From: Photobacterium lipolyticum
GTDB lineage: Bacteria > Pseudomonadota > Gammaproteobacteria > Enterobacterales > Vibrionaceae
NCBI RefSeq assembly: GCF_003026475.1
Contig: NZ_PYMC01000001.1
Span: forward strand, 558,001-622,000
Direction of reading: 5' to 3'
DNA length: 64,000 nucleotides
This document shows positions 17,591-26,163 of this stretch, one piece after another; the first letter of the stretch is position 1; each line of letters starts with the position of its first letter. A model generated the notes under the pieces. That model was not told where the DNA came from. It did no database searches and saw only the letters and a list, made by a program, of their open reading frames with translations. Made by a program: the position numbers and the translations under genes.

Positions 17591-18672
17591 CGCAATTCTC
17601 CTAGCGCTGCCGGCTTGTAGGCCTGTTGTTCATTGTCCGAACAGGTATTAGCCTGTAGCGGCTGATTTTCCGCCAGGGGGATCTTTAAAGTAAAACACGC
17701 CCCGTGACCTAGTTCTGACTCTAATAAAAGGTGCCCTTTATGGGCATTTGCCACCATCTGTACCACAGCCAGCCCCAATCCAGTCCCTTGCTGGCGAGTA
17801 GTAAAAAACGGTTCTAATATTTTCGTTTGCATATCAGCCGCGATACCCGGCCCGTTATCTGTTACCGACAGATAGACATCATTGTTATACCGCGTGCAAC
17901 TCACCGCGACTTTACATTGTTTACCCGACATCTGGATCGCGTTGGTAATTAGATTACTTAATGCACTGGCTAATGCATTGGCATTACCTAAAATCATTGC
18001 ACTTTCATCATCGCAATCAATACTGAAGTCAACCTGGTTCGCCACCACCTGCGCTTCCACCATAGGTTCCAGCTCATTAAGAAAACTGTCGAGATCAAAG
18101 CGGTTAACCACTTTGTTATCTCCGCCTTTGGCAAACAGCAACATGTCGTTGACTTGCTTCTCCAGGTCGTGCAGGCGATCAACTAATTTTGTCTGAAATC
18201 GTTGCCGGGTCTGCGTATTCAAATTAGGAGCCGATAAATTAGAGGCATACAGCATCGCACTGGATAAAGGGGTACGCACTTGATGCGCCAGTGAAGCGAC
18301 CATTTTCCCCAGAGATGATAATCGCTGCATTTCACTGAAACGGGATTGCAGCAGACGTGTTTCGGTCATATCGGTTATCAGAATCAGCTGACCGGCATCA
18401 GAAGCCGAAATTGCTAATTTAACTTTACGTCCACTGCGTAAAGACACTTCGTGACCATCATCCTCCTGTGGAGCGAAAGCTCGCTGGATCACAGAGAACC
18501 AGCGCTCTCCTTCAAGCGGCCCGCCTAACAAGCGGTGGGCTTCCGGGTTTGCTTCACACACGCACCCCATAGGATCAAGCAAGATCACTCCCGCAGGCAT
18601 GACATCCAGTACTTGTTTATAACGGCTGATTTGCTGAGTTAGCGTTCCCAGCGGAGATTCGATTTCACCCAT
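17587..18672 (-). CDS. flrB: FlrB, flagellar sensor histidine kinase
   Basis: Soluble histidine kinase that phosphorylates FlrC. From ATG 18672 (MGEIESPLGTL) it is 361 residues: an N-terminal PAS-like domain (about 15-105), a HisKA domain with the H-box histidine H130 in SLAHQVRTPLSSAM, and a C-terminal ATPase domain with N-box NALASALSNLITNAIQ and G-boxes (DNGPGI, GTGLGLAVV). No transmembrane segment is seen, as in Vibrio FlrB/FleS. An in-frame TTG at 18696 lies almost on the predicted transcription start, so the ATG, preceded by TTAGG, is preferred. It overlaps flrC by 4 bases. Confidence 0.95.
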   Translation of the reverse strand: MGEIESPLGTLTQQISRYKQVLDVMPAGVILLDPMGCVCEANPEAHRLLGGPLEGERWFSVIQRAFAPQEDDGHEVSLRSGRKVKLAISASDAGQLILITDMTETRLLQSRFSEMQRLSSLGKMVASLAHQVRTPLSSAMLYASNLSAPNLNTQTRQRFQTKLVDRLHDLEKQVNDMLLFAKGGDNKVVNRFDLDSFLNELEPMVEAQVVANQVDFSIDCDDESAMILGNANALASALSNLITNAIQMSGKQCKVAVSCTRYNNDVYLSVTDNGPGIAADMQTKILEPFFTTRQQGTGLGLAVVQMVANAHKGHLLLESELGHGACFTLKIPLAENQPLQANTCSDNEQQAYKPAALGELR

Positions 18673-18708
18673 GCGATACCTAACAAAAGCGCACAAAATG
18701 TCTTATAA

Positions 18709-18724
18709 AGCATTTTTCATGCCA
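18709..18724 (-). promoter_or_regulatory. Predicted sigma-54 promoter of flrBC
   Basis: Minus strand TGGCATGAAAAATGCT: -24 TGGCAT, -12 ATGCT, GG and GC spaced by 10 bases. Transcription would start near 18698, leaving about 26 bases to the FlrB ATG. flrBC is an FlrA/RpoN target in Vibrio. Confidence 0.68.
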
Positions 18725-18777
18725 AATTAAAACCAATAGTATCAACATGTTGAATAAGAGGAAAGAATACTGGCGGG

Positions 18778-18791
18778 GTCAAAAAAATGAC
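18778..18791. promoter_or_regulatory. FleQ/FlrA-like box between flrA and flrB
   Basis: GTCAAAAAAATGAC, GTCA-N6-TGAC with an all-A spacer, about 55 bases upstream of the flrB -24 element, an enhancer-like distance. It lies inside a wider palindrome with GGCGG and CCGCC outer arms (18772-18797). An 18-base stretch around it (GGGGTCAAAAAAATGACA) is identical, in reverse, to the flhA site at 2137-2154. The outer arms could alternatively make it a weak flrA terminator. Confidence 0.55.
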
Positions 18792-18813
18792 ACCGCCATA
18801 GAAAAGTGACAAT

Positions 18814-20271
18814 TTAACGTAAATCTTCTTTGTTTAAACCATACTTACGCATTTTTTCAACCAGAGTCGTTCGGCGCATACCCAGCATATCTGCTGCACG
18901 GGCAACAACTCCCATCTGAGCTTCAAGTGCCTGGCAGATCATTTCCACTTCAAGTTCAGCCAGCATCTCTTTCAGGTTCACCCCTTCCGGTGGCAGATCA
19001 TTTAAGCCTGACATTTCTTCCGGCTCTTCATATGAAGAGGCGAACATATCGGCTAATGCTGCGCGTTCCTGATCTTCTGTTGATAGAAAATTTTCTTCTG
19101 GCTGGAAGTCAGGAAGATGACTATAGCGATATTTCATCGGCAAATGATTCACGTCGACCATCTCACCCGGATACAGGATGATAAGGCGCTCAACCAGATT
19201 CGCCAGTTCGCGAACATTGCCTGGCCAGTCATGTTCCATTAATGAGGTAATCGCCCGCGGCGTAAAGTGGATTAACTTCGCCCCTTCCGCTTCCATTCTT
19301 GCCAGTAGCTCTTGCAGCAACAGTGGCGTATCTTCGATACGTTCACGTAACGCCGGCATTTCGATAGGGAACACATTCAAGCGATAGTATAAATCTTCAC
19401 GGAACGTGTTCTCGTGGATCATTGCATCGAGATTACGGTGTGTTGCCGCAATAATGCGGACATTGGTTTTAATGGTCGCATTACCACCCACTCGCTCAAA
19501 ACAACGTTCCTGAAGCACACGCAGTAATTTCACCTGCATCGGCATCGGCATATCACCGATCTCATCAAGAAATAAGGTACCGCCATCTGCCAGCTCAAAA
19601 CGCCCCTTACGCGAAGCAATCGCGCCGGTGAAGGCCCCTTTTTCATGGCCAAACAATTCACTTTCAAGCAGATCCGGCGGAATAGCACCACAGTTAACAG
19701 GCACGAATGGGCCGTCGCGACGAGAAGAATGATAATGAACATTGCGCGCGACAACTTCTTTACCGGTGCCGGATTCCCCAAGGATCAAAACACTGGCATC
19801 TGTTGACGCAACTTGTTCTATAAGGTGACGTACCTGGCTGATGCTTTCACTGCGCCCCACCATACTGCGGAATAACATATTCTTCCGCCCGATCTGAGGC
19901 ACCTGAAAGGTACGCTTACCAAGAAACTCCTGGCAATGGCGTAATGCATCAGCTAATTGACCGTAATTTAACGGTAACTCTAATTCACCCACATAGTTGG
20001 GCAACCCTGCTAAGTCACGGGCATGATCAGATAAGGCAATCACCGGGATATGATTATGAATGCGTAAGTAGTCCAAAATTTTCTTGAGTGATTTATTTGA
20101 ACTAATTTTACCCAGTAAACAGGCACCCCATGCCCTTTCCCAGAGTGGGTTTTCTACTTCATTGGTTGATACCGCTTCATGCTGCTCACCAACAAAACTA
20201 AGAATGACACTGAGGTCATGACGGTGCTGCAGATCGTCATCAATAACGAGGGTCTTTGCTATACCTTGCAT
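18814..20271 (-). CDS. flrA: FlrA (FleQ family), master flagellar sigma-54 activator
   Basis: Top regulator of the polar flagellar cascade and, in relatives, a c-di-GMP-sensitive switch between motility and biofilm. The 485-residue protein has a FleQ N-terminal domain (1-120) that resembles a receiver but has no aspartate at the phospho-acceptor place (CLLGKISS), Walker A GESGTGKE (165-172), sigma-54 loop GAFTGA (212-217), and a C-terminal Fis-type helix-turn-helix ([19 protein letters not shown]). The 251-base spacer upstream has no sigma-54 signature, in line with FlrA being at the top of the hierarchy. Confidence 0.97.
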   Translation of the reverse strand: MQGIAKTLVIDDDLQHRHDLSVILSFVGEQHEAVSTNEVENPLWERAWGACLLGKISSNKSLKKILDYLRIHNHIPVIALSDHARDLAGLPNYVGELELPLNYGQLADALRHCQEFLGKRTFQVPQIGRKNMLFRSMVGRSESISQVRHLIEQVASTDASVLILGESGTGKEVVARNVHYHSSRRDGPFVPVNCGAIPPDLLESELFGHEKGAFTGAIASRKGRFELADGGTLFLDEIGDMPMPMQVKLLRVLQERCFERVGGNATIKTNVRIIAATHRNLDAMIHENTFREDLYYRLNVFPIEMPALRERIEDTPLLLQELLARMEAEGAKLIHFTPRAITSLMEHDWPGNVRELANLVERLIILYPGEMVDVNHLPMKYRYSHLPDFQPEENFLSTEDQERAALADMFASSYEEPEEMSGLNDLPPEGVNLKEMLAELEVEMICQALEAQMGVVARAADMLGMRRTTLVEKMRKYGLNKEDLR

Positions 20272-20382
20272 AGGACTGATATTGCCTGCCTTTATAAGAA
20301 TTTTCTATTTTGTGGCGTATTCGAGAGGAACAGCAACCAAATGTTATGGCCTGCTATTGTAATAAAAGCACAGGAGAAGGCA

Positions 20383-20413
20383 ACTGGGGACGCATAAAAG
20401 CTGTGACCCCAGT
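20383..20413. repeat. ACTGGGG/CCCCAGT inverted repeat upstream of flrA
   Basis: Seven-base perfect arms ACTGGGG and CCCCAGT enclose a 17-base centre. It lies in the spacer between fliS and flrA with no T-run after it. Similar GGGGAC...CCCC hairpins occur at 24481-24510. Function unknown; possibly repeat debris. Confidence 0.4.
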
Positions 20414-20522
20414 ACAAAGGAATAAATAAACTAAGACAGGTTTTGGCTAAAATTGGATCTACTCAGCATATTTCTGTAGTTATTTAGCTGTCCTCATTGG
20501 CTATAGACAATAAGAATAACTA

Positions 20523-20933
20523 CTACACATCAAGCTGAGTCATGCTGTGATATTCCGTCGGGATCTGCTCCCACGCTGACTTAATCTCACGTAGCATGTC
20601 AATCACATCATCAATCAATTCAGCTTTATTCTCCTGGTTTGCCAGGTAAATTTGCTGGATCATGAAGTCGTACAATGCATCAAGGTTGGCCGCAATCTCT
20701 CCGCCGTCTTCCATCGACAGGCAGCTGCGTAGGCTGATGATAATATCTAGCGCTTTACCCAAACGCTCACCTTTTACAGCAATAGAACCTTGCTGCATCG
20801 CTGCCTTACCCTGGATAAGGCGCTCTATTGCACCGCCCATTAACATCTGAATCACCCGGTGAGGAGATGCCGACGTTAACTGACTGTCTACTGAGACTCG
20901 TTTATAAGCCTGTAGCGATCCTCTCATTGCCAT
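20523..20933 (-). CDS. fliS: FliS, flagellin export chaperone
   Basis: Binds the C-terminus of flagellin, prevents premature polymerisation and delivers it to FlhA. The 136-residue all-helical protein has the family opening YKRVSVDSQLTSASPHRVIQMLMGGAIERL and the central MEDGGEIAANLDALYDFMIQ, each of normal spacing. It lies 9 bases downstream of the flaI gene and ends the flaG-fliD-flaI-fliS gene string. In Vibrio it is also called flaJ. Confidence 0.95.
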   Translation of the reverse strand: MAMRGSLQAYKRVSVDSQLTSASPHRVIQMLMGGAIERLIQGKAAMQQGSIAVKGERLGKALDIIISLRSCLSMEDGGEIAANLDALYDFMIQQIYLANQENKAELIDDVIDMLREIKSAWEQIPTEYHSMTQLDV

Positions 20934-20942
20934 TTTATTACC

Positions 20943-21227
20943 TTACCGAAATTTATTATAAATCTGCATCGAGCGTTGCCCGTGCTGTAGTCGTTGTAGT
21001 TGACTTGCTGACAGATCTCTGTGGTGACGGATCCGCGCCAGCAAACACGTCGTCCGCTCAACCGCAGCCTGCCACTCATCTTTATTTAAGCGTTCAGGCT
21101 CAGCCATCAACTGTTGTAAAAGAGACTCACGCTGCTGCAGTAACTGTTGCAGCTCATCAGAAGCAACATCACCTTCAACAGCTAAAATCGCCTCCAGTTC
21201 ATTGTCTAACTGATTTAAACGTTGCAT
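20943..21227 (-). CDS. flaI: FlaI / FliT-like small flagellar protein
   Basis: A 94-residue, highly charged, helical protein without signal peptide, in the fixed Vibrio position between fliD and fliS. FliT-type proteins are export chaperones for the filament cap FliD. The sequence is weakly conserved (LQQLLQQRESLLQQLMAEP), so the assignment rests chiefly on size, predicted coiled coil and synteny. The start at 21227 is 18 bases after the fliD stop. Confidence 0.75.
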   Translation of the reverse strand: MQRLNQLDNELEAILAVEGDVASDELQQLLQQRESLLQQLMAEPERLNKDEWQAAVERTTCLLARIRHHRDLSASQLQRLQHGQRSMQIYNKFR

Positions 21228-21245
21228 AAAGGCTCTCTTTTATCA

Positions 21246-22619
21246 TTACATCTGGGGCATCATGCTCATCATAGAGCCAAGCTGGCCCTGCATTTTGCCC
21301 ATTGCTGAATCCATCGCCGTAAATTGGTCATGGGTGCGCTTTTGTACACTATCCATGCGACGATCTAACTTTGCTTGATCAGAATTTAAACGCGTTACCT
21401 GATCATTTAAACTGTTTTCCCGTCCTCTGATACTGCCGGTGATCCCGGTATGCGAGTGGATCAAATCTTCAACCCTGCGAGCAAAACCTTTAGGGCCACC
21501 AAAAAATTCGCCGACATCGGCAAAATTCTTATCCAGCTGTTTGTCCAGCATGTCATAGTCGACCTCCAGCCGCCCGTTCATACTGGTGGTGATCCCCAAT
21601 TCACTCAGGGTTTTAACCGACTCTGGCGCGTCTTCGACCGGGTTCGAAAAAGCCGCTCGCAGTTGGTTAGTCACTGCACGGATAATGGTGTCACCCACCA
21701 GCGGGCCTTTTTCCTGGGTTTGCGGATCAAACTTGCCGAGTTCCTGGCTGACATCAAAAAACTGGTTATAGGCATTCACAAACTGCTCAATGGCACCGCC
21801 AACCTGATTACGATCATAACTCACATCTACGACGGCATGGGGAGTTTCCAGGCCATCGGTCAACTGAGCGAGGTTCAGATCAACCCCCTTGATCGCATCT
21901 TCAATCACATTAGCGCTGCTGGTCACGACCGCTAACCCATCAATCAGCACGCGGGCATCTTTCGCCTGCTGCATCTCAGTCATGGAGTTAACGTCATGGT
22001 TACTGTTGAAACCAAACTTTTGCAACGTGCTGAATGAAGGCGCATCAACTTTAACCTTGATGCTGTTTTCCTCTCCCGATTTATCAGACGCCAATACTAA
22101 ACGCGCCCCGACATCATCTTTAATGATGGATGCCATCACTCCGGGGTTAGAAGGATGTCGATTGATCAGGCGAACAACATCAAGAACTTTGCTCTCATCT
22201 TCCGGAATATCAACCGTAAACTGCGTACCTGCCAGCCCGATAGCAAGTTTTCCCGCTCCCAATTTCTCTTTTTCATCAAAAGAGCTTGAAACGATTTTGT
22301 GGGATTGGGCGAGTTGTTGAACGTTAACCGTATATTTACCGGGAATGGCTTCGGGTGAGGCGGTGGCGGTTAAAACATCAGTGTCGTCAGAGCTCGCCAT
22401 TCGCGCAGATAATGCATCATTACGACGAAAATCTGACATCAGGTTTTTCATGGTATCTAACGAACCTTTCAGTCGCCCGTAGGCACTGAGACTGACATCA
22501 ACCTGATCTCGCTGCTGATTAATACGCGCTTCTTTTGGAGCCCGTTCAGATTCAACGATCTTATTAACCATATTGTTAATATCAAGACCTGAAGCGGTGG
22601 CCGCTGCGCCTATGTTCAT
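21246..22619 (-). CDS. fliD: FliD, flagellar filament cap (hook-associated protein 2)
   Basis: Secreted protein that caps the growing filament and inserts flagellin subunits. The 457-residue protein has the N-terminal FliD domain (ASGLDINNMVNKIVESERAP), a variable middle, and a C-terminal FliD domain ending in a coiled-coil QAKLDRRMDSVQKRTHDQFT. The FliD signature YNQFFDVSQELGKFDPQTQE is present. No signal peptide, as expected for a flagellar-export substrate. It follows flaG by 24 bases. In Vibrio it is also called flaH. Confidence 0.96.
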   Translation of the reverse strand: MNIGAAATASGLDINNMVNKIVESERAPKEARINQQRDQVDVSLSAYGRLKGSLDTMKNLMSDFRRNDALSARMASSDDTDVLTATASPEAIPGKYTVNVQQLAQSHKIVSSSFDEKEKLGAGKLAIGLAGTQFTVDIPEDESKVLDVVRLINRHPSNPGVMASIIKDDVGARLVLASDKSGEENSIKVKVDAPSFSTLQKFGFNSNHDVNSMTEMQQAKDARVLIDGLAVVTSSANVIEDAIKGVDLNLAQLTDGLETPHAVVDVSYDRNQVGGAIEQFVNAYNQFFDVSQELGKFDPQTQEKGPLVGDTIIRAVTNQLRAAFSNPVEDAPESVKTLSELGITTSMNGRLEVDYDMLDKQLDKNFADVGEFFGGPKGFARRVEDLIHSHTGITGSIRGRENSLNDQVTRLNSDQAKLDRRMDSVQKRTHDQFTAMDSAMGKMQGQLGSMMSMMPQM

Positions 22620-22643
22620 TGACTACCTCAAATGATGCCAGAG

Positions 22644-23084
22644 TTACACTTTCGTCGTTACCAGCCCCCCGGAATGCGATGCCAGCTGCCGGGAGAGTTC
22701 TAACATATCTTCATCAGGGATCTGCCTGACCACATTGCCACTTCGCTTTTCATAGATAGTGACAACATCGCGACCAGATTCTTCATCGATACGAAATGCC
22801 AGCCCTTTGTTCAGCGTGCCGACAAACTCTTCGATTTTTTCAACCATTTTCTCAAGCTGTTCGCGTTGGACCTCACTGCGCTTTTCCAGCTCAGCAGATT
22901 GCTCTATCCGACGTACGTCCGTTTTACCCTTATCACTACTGTGATCAATACTCGCAGGATTAACGGTGTTTGGTACTGATGGCAAGCCCTGTGAATCGCC
23001 TGAAATACTAGCAACATTTGTGCCATTTCTTGATATCGGTGAGGGCTGAGATGAAGTCGATACGGGTTTCATATCCATAATCAT
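22644..23084 (-). CDS. flaG: FlaG, flagellar filament-length associated protein
   Basis: Small cytoplasmic/secreted protein found beside fliD in polarly flagellated bacteria; mutants in other genera have abnormally long filaments. The 146-residue protein has a Ser/Gln-rich N-terminus and the conserved FlaG domain (about 75-135) with LAFRIDEESGRDVVTIYEK and VRQIPDEDMLELSRQLA. It starts 37 bases downstream of the flagellin terminator, so it needs readthrough or a promoter inside that short gap; none was clear. Confidence 0.93.
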   Translation of the reverse strand: MIMDMKPVSTSSQPSPISRNGTNVASISGDSQGLPSVPNTVNPASIDHSSDKGKTDVRRIEQSAELEKRSEVQREQLEKMVEKIEEFVGTLNKGLAFRIDEESGRDVVTIYEKRSGNVVRQIPDEDMLELSRQLASHSGGLVTTKV

Positions 23085-23120
23085 TCACCTTCTTACTTTT
23101 CTGAAAGCTGCATATAGCAG

Positions 23121-23150
23121 AAAACGGCAAGGGAAATCCCTTGCCGTTTT
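23121..23150. terminator. Intrinsic terminator of the sigma-28 flagellin gene
   Basis: Perfect stem AAAACGGCAAGGGA / TCCCTTGCCGTTTT with a 2-base loop, 10 bases after the flagellin stop. T-runs on both sides. The same CGGCAAG stem core is used by the terminator of the second flagellin at 24665-24697. Confidence 0.85.
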
Positions 23151-23159
23151 TTAGTGGAA

Positions 23160-24293
23160 TTAACCTAGTAGGCTTAGTGCAGCTTGTGGCGCTTGTTTTG
23201 CCTGCGCAAGAATTGACGTCGCAGCCTGAGAAAGGATCTGGTTCTTGGTCATATTCGTTGTTTCTTTCGCGAAATCAGTATCACGAATACGGCTGTTAGA
23301 GGCAGAAACGTTTTCATTAACGTTATCTAAGTTGTTGATGGTGTGGTTCAGACGGTTCTGAGATGCACCAAGGCTTGCACGATCTGAATCGATTTGCTTC
23401 AGGGCGTTATCAAGCACGGCTACCGCTTGCTGTGAACCACCAACACTTGTTACGTCAATGTCTTGAACAGAAGTAGTATCTGCACTTGTAGCTGCTAAAC
23501 CTAGTGTTGCCTGCAAAGTACCTGATGCAGTGATTTCCTGTCCAGAATCAGACACTAACTGTAATGAAAGAGAACCATCATCATTCTTAGCAACAGAAGC
23601 GTTTACATTATCAACAGCACCGTTAATTTTTGTTGCCAGCTCTTCAATATCATCGCCAGATTTAACGTTAACGTCTGTACCATTAATCACCAGATCTTGC
23701 GCACCGGCTTCAGCCGTACCATCCGCAGCCTTACCAACTTCCCAATCAGAACCAACTTTTGCAGTACCCGCAGTAGCCGTACTACTCATCGCATCGGCAC
23801 GAGTATCGGTTAAAGTAAGCTGTACTGCTTCACCGGAATCGGCACCGACCTGAATTGAGCGACTGCCAAACGTACCGTTCATCAGCTTAGTACCACCAAA
23901 AGAGGTAGTTTCGGCGATACGGTTGATCTCATCTTTCAGTGCCGTCACTTCTTCTTGGATAGCAACACGGTCATCTTTAGAGTTTGAACCGTTAGCAGAT
24001 TGTAGTGACAAGTCACGCATGCGTTGCAAGATGTTAGTCGTTTCCTGCATTGAACCTTCTGCGGTCTGTGCCATAGAGATACCGTCATTGGCGTTACGTA
24101 CCGCCACATCCAGACCACGGCTCTGGGTCATCAAGCGGTTAGAGATTTGCAGACCAGCCGCATCATCTTTCGCGCTGTTGATTTTGCTACCTGTCGCAAG
24201 ACGCTCCATTGATTTACCTGAAGCTTCAGTCGCCTGGCCTAAGTAACGCTGAGCGGTCATTGCAGAAACGTTAGTGTTTACTGTAACTGCCAT
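23160..24293 (-). CDS. Flagellin (sigma-28 class)
   Basis: Filament subunit exported by the flagellar apparatus. From ATG 24293 ([15 protein letters not shown]), preceded by AAGGAG, it is 377 residues. A longer reading frame upstream lacks a ribosome site and flagellin similarity. The D0/D1 ends are highly conserved ([40 protein letters not shown]) and the middle (about 180-280) is variable. It ends AALSLLG. It is about 65 percent alike to the neighbouring flagellin in the ends, so a local duplication is likely. A sigma-28 promoter lies 77-103 bases upstream. Confidence 0.97.
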   Translation of the reverse strand: MAVTVNTNVSAMTAQRYLGQATEASGKSMERLATGSKINSAKDDAAGLQISNRLMTQSRGLDVAVRNANDGISMAQTAEGSMQETTNILQRMRDLSLQSANGSNSKDDRVAIQEEVTALKDEINRIAETTSFGGTKLMNGTFGSRSIQVGADSGEAVQLTLTDTRADAMSSTATAGTAKVGSDWEVGKAADGTAEAGAQDLVINGTDVNVKSGDDIEELATKINGAVDNVNASVAKNDDGSLSLQLVSDSGQEITASGTLQATLGLAATSADTTSVQDIDVTSVGGSQQAVAVLDNALKQIDSDRASLGASQNRLNHTINNLDNVNENVSASNSRIRDTDFAKETTNMTKNQILSQAATSILAQAKQAPQAALSLLG

Positions 24294-24369
24294 AATGTAT
24301 CTCCTTAAGTATTCAAAATGGCTTGACCAGCCCAGCCGGAAAAACCTTGTTATTCTTAGTACATGAGTT

Positions 24370-24396
24370 GTAACGGCATGCTCAGGAAAACCTTTA
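24370..24396 (-). promoter_or_regulatory. Predicted sigma-28 (FliA) promoter of flagellin
   Basis: Minus strand TAAAGGTT, 11 bases, then GCCGTTAC, i.e. TAAA-N15-GCCGTTA, which fits the FliA consensus of Vibrio closely. About 77 bases upstream of the flagellin ATG. Confidence 0.8.
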
Positions 24397-24476
24397 AGTT
24401 TTTTTTTAGATAATTTCAAAAACCGCAAGAAGTGTGACCAAGTTAATAAAAATCAACCCGATAATGAACAAAATAG

Positions 24477-24646
24477 GTTCTGGGGACAGACTTCAAAAAT
24501 CACTTCCCCATATCAAGCTGTTTGCTCTTCCTAGATACTCGAAACTCAATACTCGTCCCTAACTCCCATAGAACCTCAGGGCCATAGGACCGCTCTTCCC
24601 GCCTTTCCTAGAACCTAGAAAACTAGAAAACTAGAAAACTAGAAAA
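24477..24646. repeat. Repeat-rich spacer between the flagellin genes
   Basis: Contains a TGGGGA...TCCCCA hairpin (24481-24510), a CTAG-ATA-CTCG motif near 24530, and an array of five CTAG tetramers at 7, 8, 8 and 8-base spacing (24608-24646, unit ACTAGAAA). It belongs to the CTAG intergenic family seen elsewhere in the window. No coding potential was seen. Confidence 0.6.
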
Positions 24647-24664
24647 ACTTTTCTCCAGACAACA

Positions 24665-24697
24665 AAAAACGGCAAGAGGTTGCCCCCTTGCCGTTTT
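24665..24697. terminator. Intrinsic terminator of flaA
   Basis: Near-perfect hairpin CGGCAAGAGG / CCCCTTGCCG flanked by A- and T-runs, 22 bases past the flagellin stop. Confidence 0.8.
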
Positions 24698-24718
24698 GAT
24701 TATTTCTAAACTGGAAAA

Positions 24719-25864
24719 TTATTGCAGCAGCGTCAGTGCTGCCTGTGGCACTTGCTTGGCCTGAGCCAGGATCGAGGTACTTGCCTGTTGCAAGATCTGG
24801 TTCTTAGCCATTTGCGTCGATTCCTTGGCAAAATCCGTATCACGGATACGGCTGTTCGATACCGATACATTTTCGGCAGTATTGGCCAGGTTGTTGATGG
24901 TATGGCCCAAACGGTTCTGTTTAGCACCCAAGTCTGCACGCTGAGAGTCGATATACTTCAGTGCTGCATCAATCGTACCTACAGCCTCCTGAGCACCGCC
25001 AACCGTGCCTACATCAACGTTTTGTACCGTGACTGACTCACTGGCTGAACCACCGAACAGATCTACACTTCCGCCAGCCGTATCTTTTCCTTGCGCGAGC
25101 TTTGTTGTGCCATCAATGGTGACGGCCCCGTTTTCGGAGAATAGCTGAAGCTCGCCTTTTTCGCTGACAGAGGCGACAACGGCGGTTTGCTGACCGTTAA
25201 TCCGCGTCGCCACTTCTTCAATATCATCGCCTTCAATCATGTTGACTGAGACAGGATCTGCTGAGCCCGCAACATTAATGACTAGTTTATCACCTGCAGC
25301 CGCTTTCCAGTCAGCATCCGCCATTCCTTTGGCCTTGATGATATCGCCCCCCATGCGCGAGTCATCGGCACGTACGCTGGTCAAACCCATGATGATCGCT
25401 TCACCGGAATCCGCACCGATCTGGAATGCCGCTTCGCCAAACTCACCGTTCAACAGTTTTCGGCCACCAAACGCGGTCGTTTCGGCAATACGATTGAGCT
25501 CGTCCTGCAACGCAGACACTTCTTGCTGAATTGCCTCGCGATCCTCATTTGAGTTGGCGCCGTTGGAAGACTGGAGTGACAGATCTCGCATACGCTGCAG
25601 AATACTGGTGGATTCTTGCAAGGCACCTTCTGCCGTCTGGGCAATCGAAATACCGTCATTGGCGTTGCGTATGGCGACATTAAGACCACGGGTTTGTGCC
25701 ACTAAACGGTTGGAAATCTGCAGACCCGCAGCATCATCTTTTGCACTGTTGATTTTGCTACCCGTGGATAGACGCTCCATCGATTGGCTAAGCTCACCAG
25801 ATGCTTTATTCAGGTAACGCTGCGCAGTCATGGCAGACACGTTGGTGTTTACTGTTACACCCAT
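24719..25864 (-). CDS. flaA: Flagellin FlaA-like (sigma-54 class, next to flgL)
   Basis: Filament subunit of 381 residues, starting [20 protein letters not shown] at 25864 behind AAGGAGAG. The D0/D1 domains are canonical ([40 protein letters not shown]), and the central region about 175-285 differs from the other flagellin. In V. cholerae the flagellin directly after flgL is flaA, the essential core flagellin controlled by sigma-54; the strong sigma-54 promoter here supports the same role. The symbol rests on that parallel. Confidence 0.93.
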   Translation of the reverse strand: MGVTVNTNVSAMTAQRYLNKASGELSQSMERLSTGSKINSAKDDAAGLQISNRLVAQTRGLNVAIRNANDGISIAQTAEGALQESTSILQRMRDLSLQSSNGANSNEDREAIQQEVSALQDELNRIAETTAFGGRKLLNGEFGEAAFQIGADSGEAIIMGLTSVRADDSRMGGDIIKAKGMADADWKAAAGDKLVINVAGSADPVSVNMIEGDDIEEVATRINGQQTAVVASVSEKGELQLFSENGAVTIDGTTKLAQGKDTAGGSVDLFGGSASESVTVQNVDVGTVGGAQEAVGTIDAALKYIDSQRADLGAKQNRLGHTINNLANTAENVSVSNSRIRDTDFAKESTQMAKNQILQQASTSILAQAKQVPQAALTLLQ

Positions 25865-25990
25865 TTTGCTCTCCTTTGACTTTCGCTTTCAAGCGAAACA
25901 GCCTACCCGCAACGAACAGTTCAAAAGACAGTGAAGCGGGGCCAGCTATAATTTATTTATTGGCAATTAATTTGCCACCAGCCCAAACAA

Positions 25991-26007
25991 AGCAAACAAC
26001 GTGCCAA
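25991..26007 (-). promoter_or_regulatory. Predicted sigma-54 promoter of flaA
   Basis: Minus strand TTGGCACGTTGTTTGCT, matching the sigma-54 consensus TGGCACG-N4-TTGCT at every conserved place. It leaves a leader of roughly 115 bases. FlrC dependence is inferred from V. cholerae flaA. Confidence 0.85.
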
Positions 26008-26100
26008 CATTTAAACCCTTAAATAACAACAAGTTATAGTTTTGAAGGCAATATCAATACAAAAGGCGGCAACAAAATGCCTGTTGAATGGCAGTGTTTG

Positions 26101-26142
26101 GAAAATGAAAAGCCTTTGCATCAGCAAAGGCTTTTCATTTTC
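26101..26142. terminator. Intrinsic terminator of flgL
   Basis: A perfect 19-bp stem, GAAAATGAAAAGCCTTTGC and its complement, with an ATCA loop, 21 bases past the flgL stop. It isolates flgKL from the flagellin promoter. Confidence 0.85.
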
Positions 26143-26163
26143 TATACTCAAACCGCTTCAAAA

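Noticed and set aside
18772-18797. flrA intrinsic terminator
   Set aside because: The GGCGG/CCGCC palindrome could fold, but no T-run follows in the flrA direction; the central GTCA-N6-TGAC is better explained as a FlrA-type box. Not fully excluded.
20828-21229. 133-residue plus-strand reading frame
   Set aside because: It is antisense to fliS and flaI, has no ribosome site and low-complexity Ser/Val sequence; a shadow frame.
21450-21935. 161-residue plus-strand reading frame
   Set aside because: Wholly antisense to fliD and without any recognisable features.
24294-24428. N-terminal extension of the sigma-28 flagellin
   Set aside because: The extra 45 residues are not flagellin-like, would overlap the sigma-28 promoter, and ATG 24293 has a strong AAGGAG site.
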